From an uncultured Opitutia bacterium (GTDB lineage: Bacteria; Verrucomicrobiota; Verrucomicrobiia; Opitutales; Opitutaceae): a stretch of 45,003 nucleotides of DNA. The stretch lies in the NCBI GenBank assembly GCA_903896015.1, contig CAITWF010000109.1, positions 1 through 45,003 on the forward strand, given 5' to 3'. Positions within the stretch are counted from its first letter, which is position 1. Each line of letters opens with the position of its first letter. The notes beneath the pieces were generated by a model. That model saw only the letters and a list, made by a program, of their open reading frames with translations, was not told the origin of the DNA and did no database searches. Below are positions 44,944-45,003 of this stretch, in pieces. The position numbers and the translations under genes were made by a program.

Positions 44944-45003
44944 CTATGAGACGGATCCTTCCGCGAAGGGTAGAGGATAACCCGGCGGCGATCGCCTGAT
45001 CAC

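Larger units (their letters stand above)
44497..45003. other. AT-richer terminal stretch with palindromes and LexA-type box
   Basis: This 507-base end region is less GC-rich than its surroundings. It holds a perfect palindrome (44567-44583), a weak ORF (44593-44898) and the LexA-type box (44930-44943). No terminator follows the receptor. No gene reaching the window end was recognised; the box may control a gene beyond it. Confidence 0.5.

Overview
The window reads as a GC-rich chromosomal segment of a Verrucomicrobiota bacterium, most likely of the Opitutaceae. The grounds are a pilus-like locus laid out like Amuc_1098-Amuc_1102 of Akkermansia muciniphila, a PEP-CTERM protein, a large Ig-repeat surface protein with a paired C-terminal module that I associate with this group, a monomeric isocitrate dehydrogenase, and one perfect copy of the palindrome I recall for verrucomicrobial LexA (TGTTC-N4-GAACA). 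The assignment is inferred from gene content only. No rRNA, phage or complete insertion sequence was seen.

Layout. 0-4 kb: a Tat-exported GH29 alpha-L-fucosidase, a cysteine-cluster protein and an atypical SDR, separated by copies of an interspersed palindromic repeat. 4.0-4.5 kb: a tRNA-Ser(GCT) with an imperfect acceptor stem, flanked by an inverted repeat and an AT-richer stretch that looks like foreign or decayed DNA. 4.5-9.5 kb: monomeric IDH, a 56-residue acidic-tailed protein with its own terminator, a PEP-CTERM protein and two small membrane proteins. 9.5-13.3 kb: a DTW-domain tRNA modification enzyme, a secreted esterase, and two EamA transporters from a 1016-bp tandem duplication. 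13.3-17.6 kb: an orphan molybdopterin hydroxylase subunit, a cupin, a deaminase with a signal-like N-terminus, a YjdM zinc-ribbon protein and a lipoprotein lipocalin. 17.7-22.8 kb: a leftward run gcvT-gcvH-membrane protein-OYE reductase, then a CNNM/CBS protein coupled to lgt. 22.9-28.7 kb: an RND permease and its adaptor, then glgC on the other strand. 28.8-41.4 kb: a leftward run of six genes, 1102-like, PilM/PilN fusion (1101-like), PilO-like (1100-like), PilP-like (1099-like), secretin (1098-like) and a 1764-residue Ig-repeat protein. 41.5-45 kb: a Nudix hydrolase, a TonB-dependent outer-membrane receptor and an AT-richer tail with the LexA-type box.

How the genes work together. The clearest functional unit is the envelope machine at 34.1-41.4 kb: a cytoplasmic actin-like PilM domain fused to a membrane PilN domain, PilO- and PilP-like alignment proteins, and an outer-membrane secretin, followed 18 bp downstream by a giant exported Ig-repeat protein that may be its cargo or a surface partner. 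No pilin, assembly ATPase or prepilin peptidase lies in the window. The GcvT-GcvH pair works with a GcvP encoded elsewhere. The RND pair needs an outer-membrane channel from elsewhere, and lgt lipidates lipoproteins such as the lipocalin.
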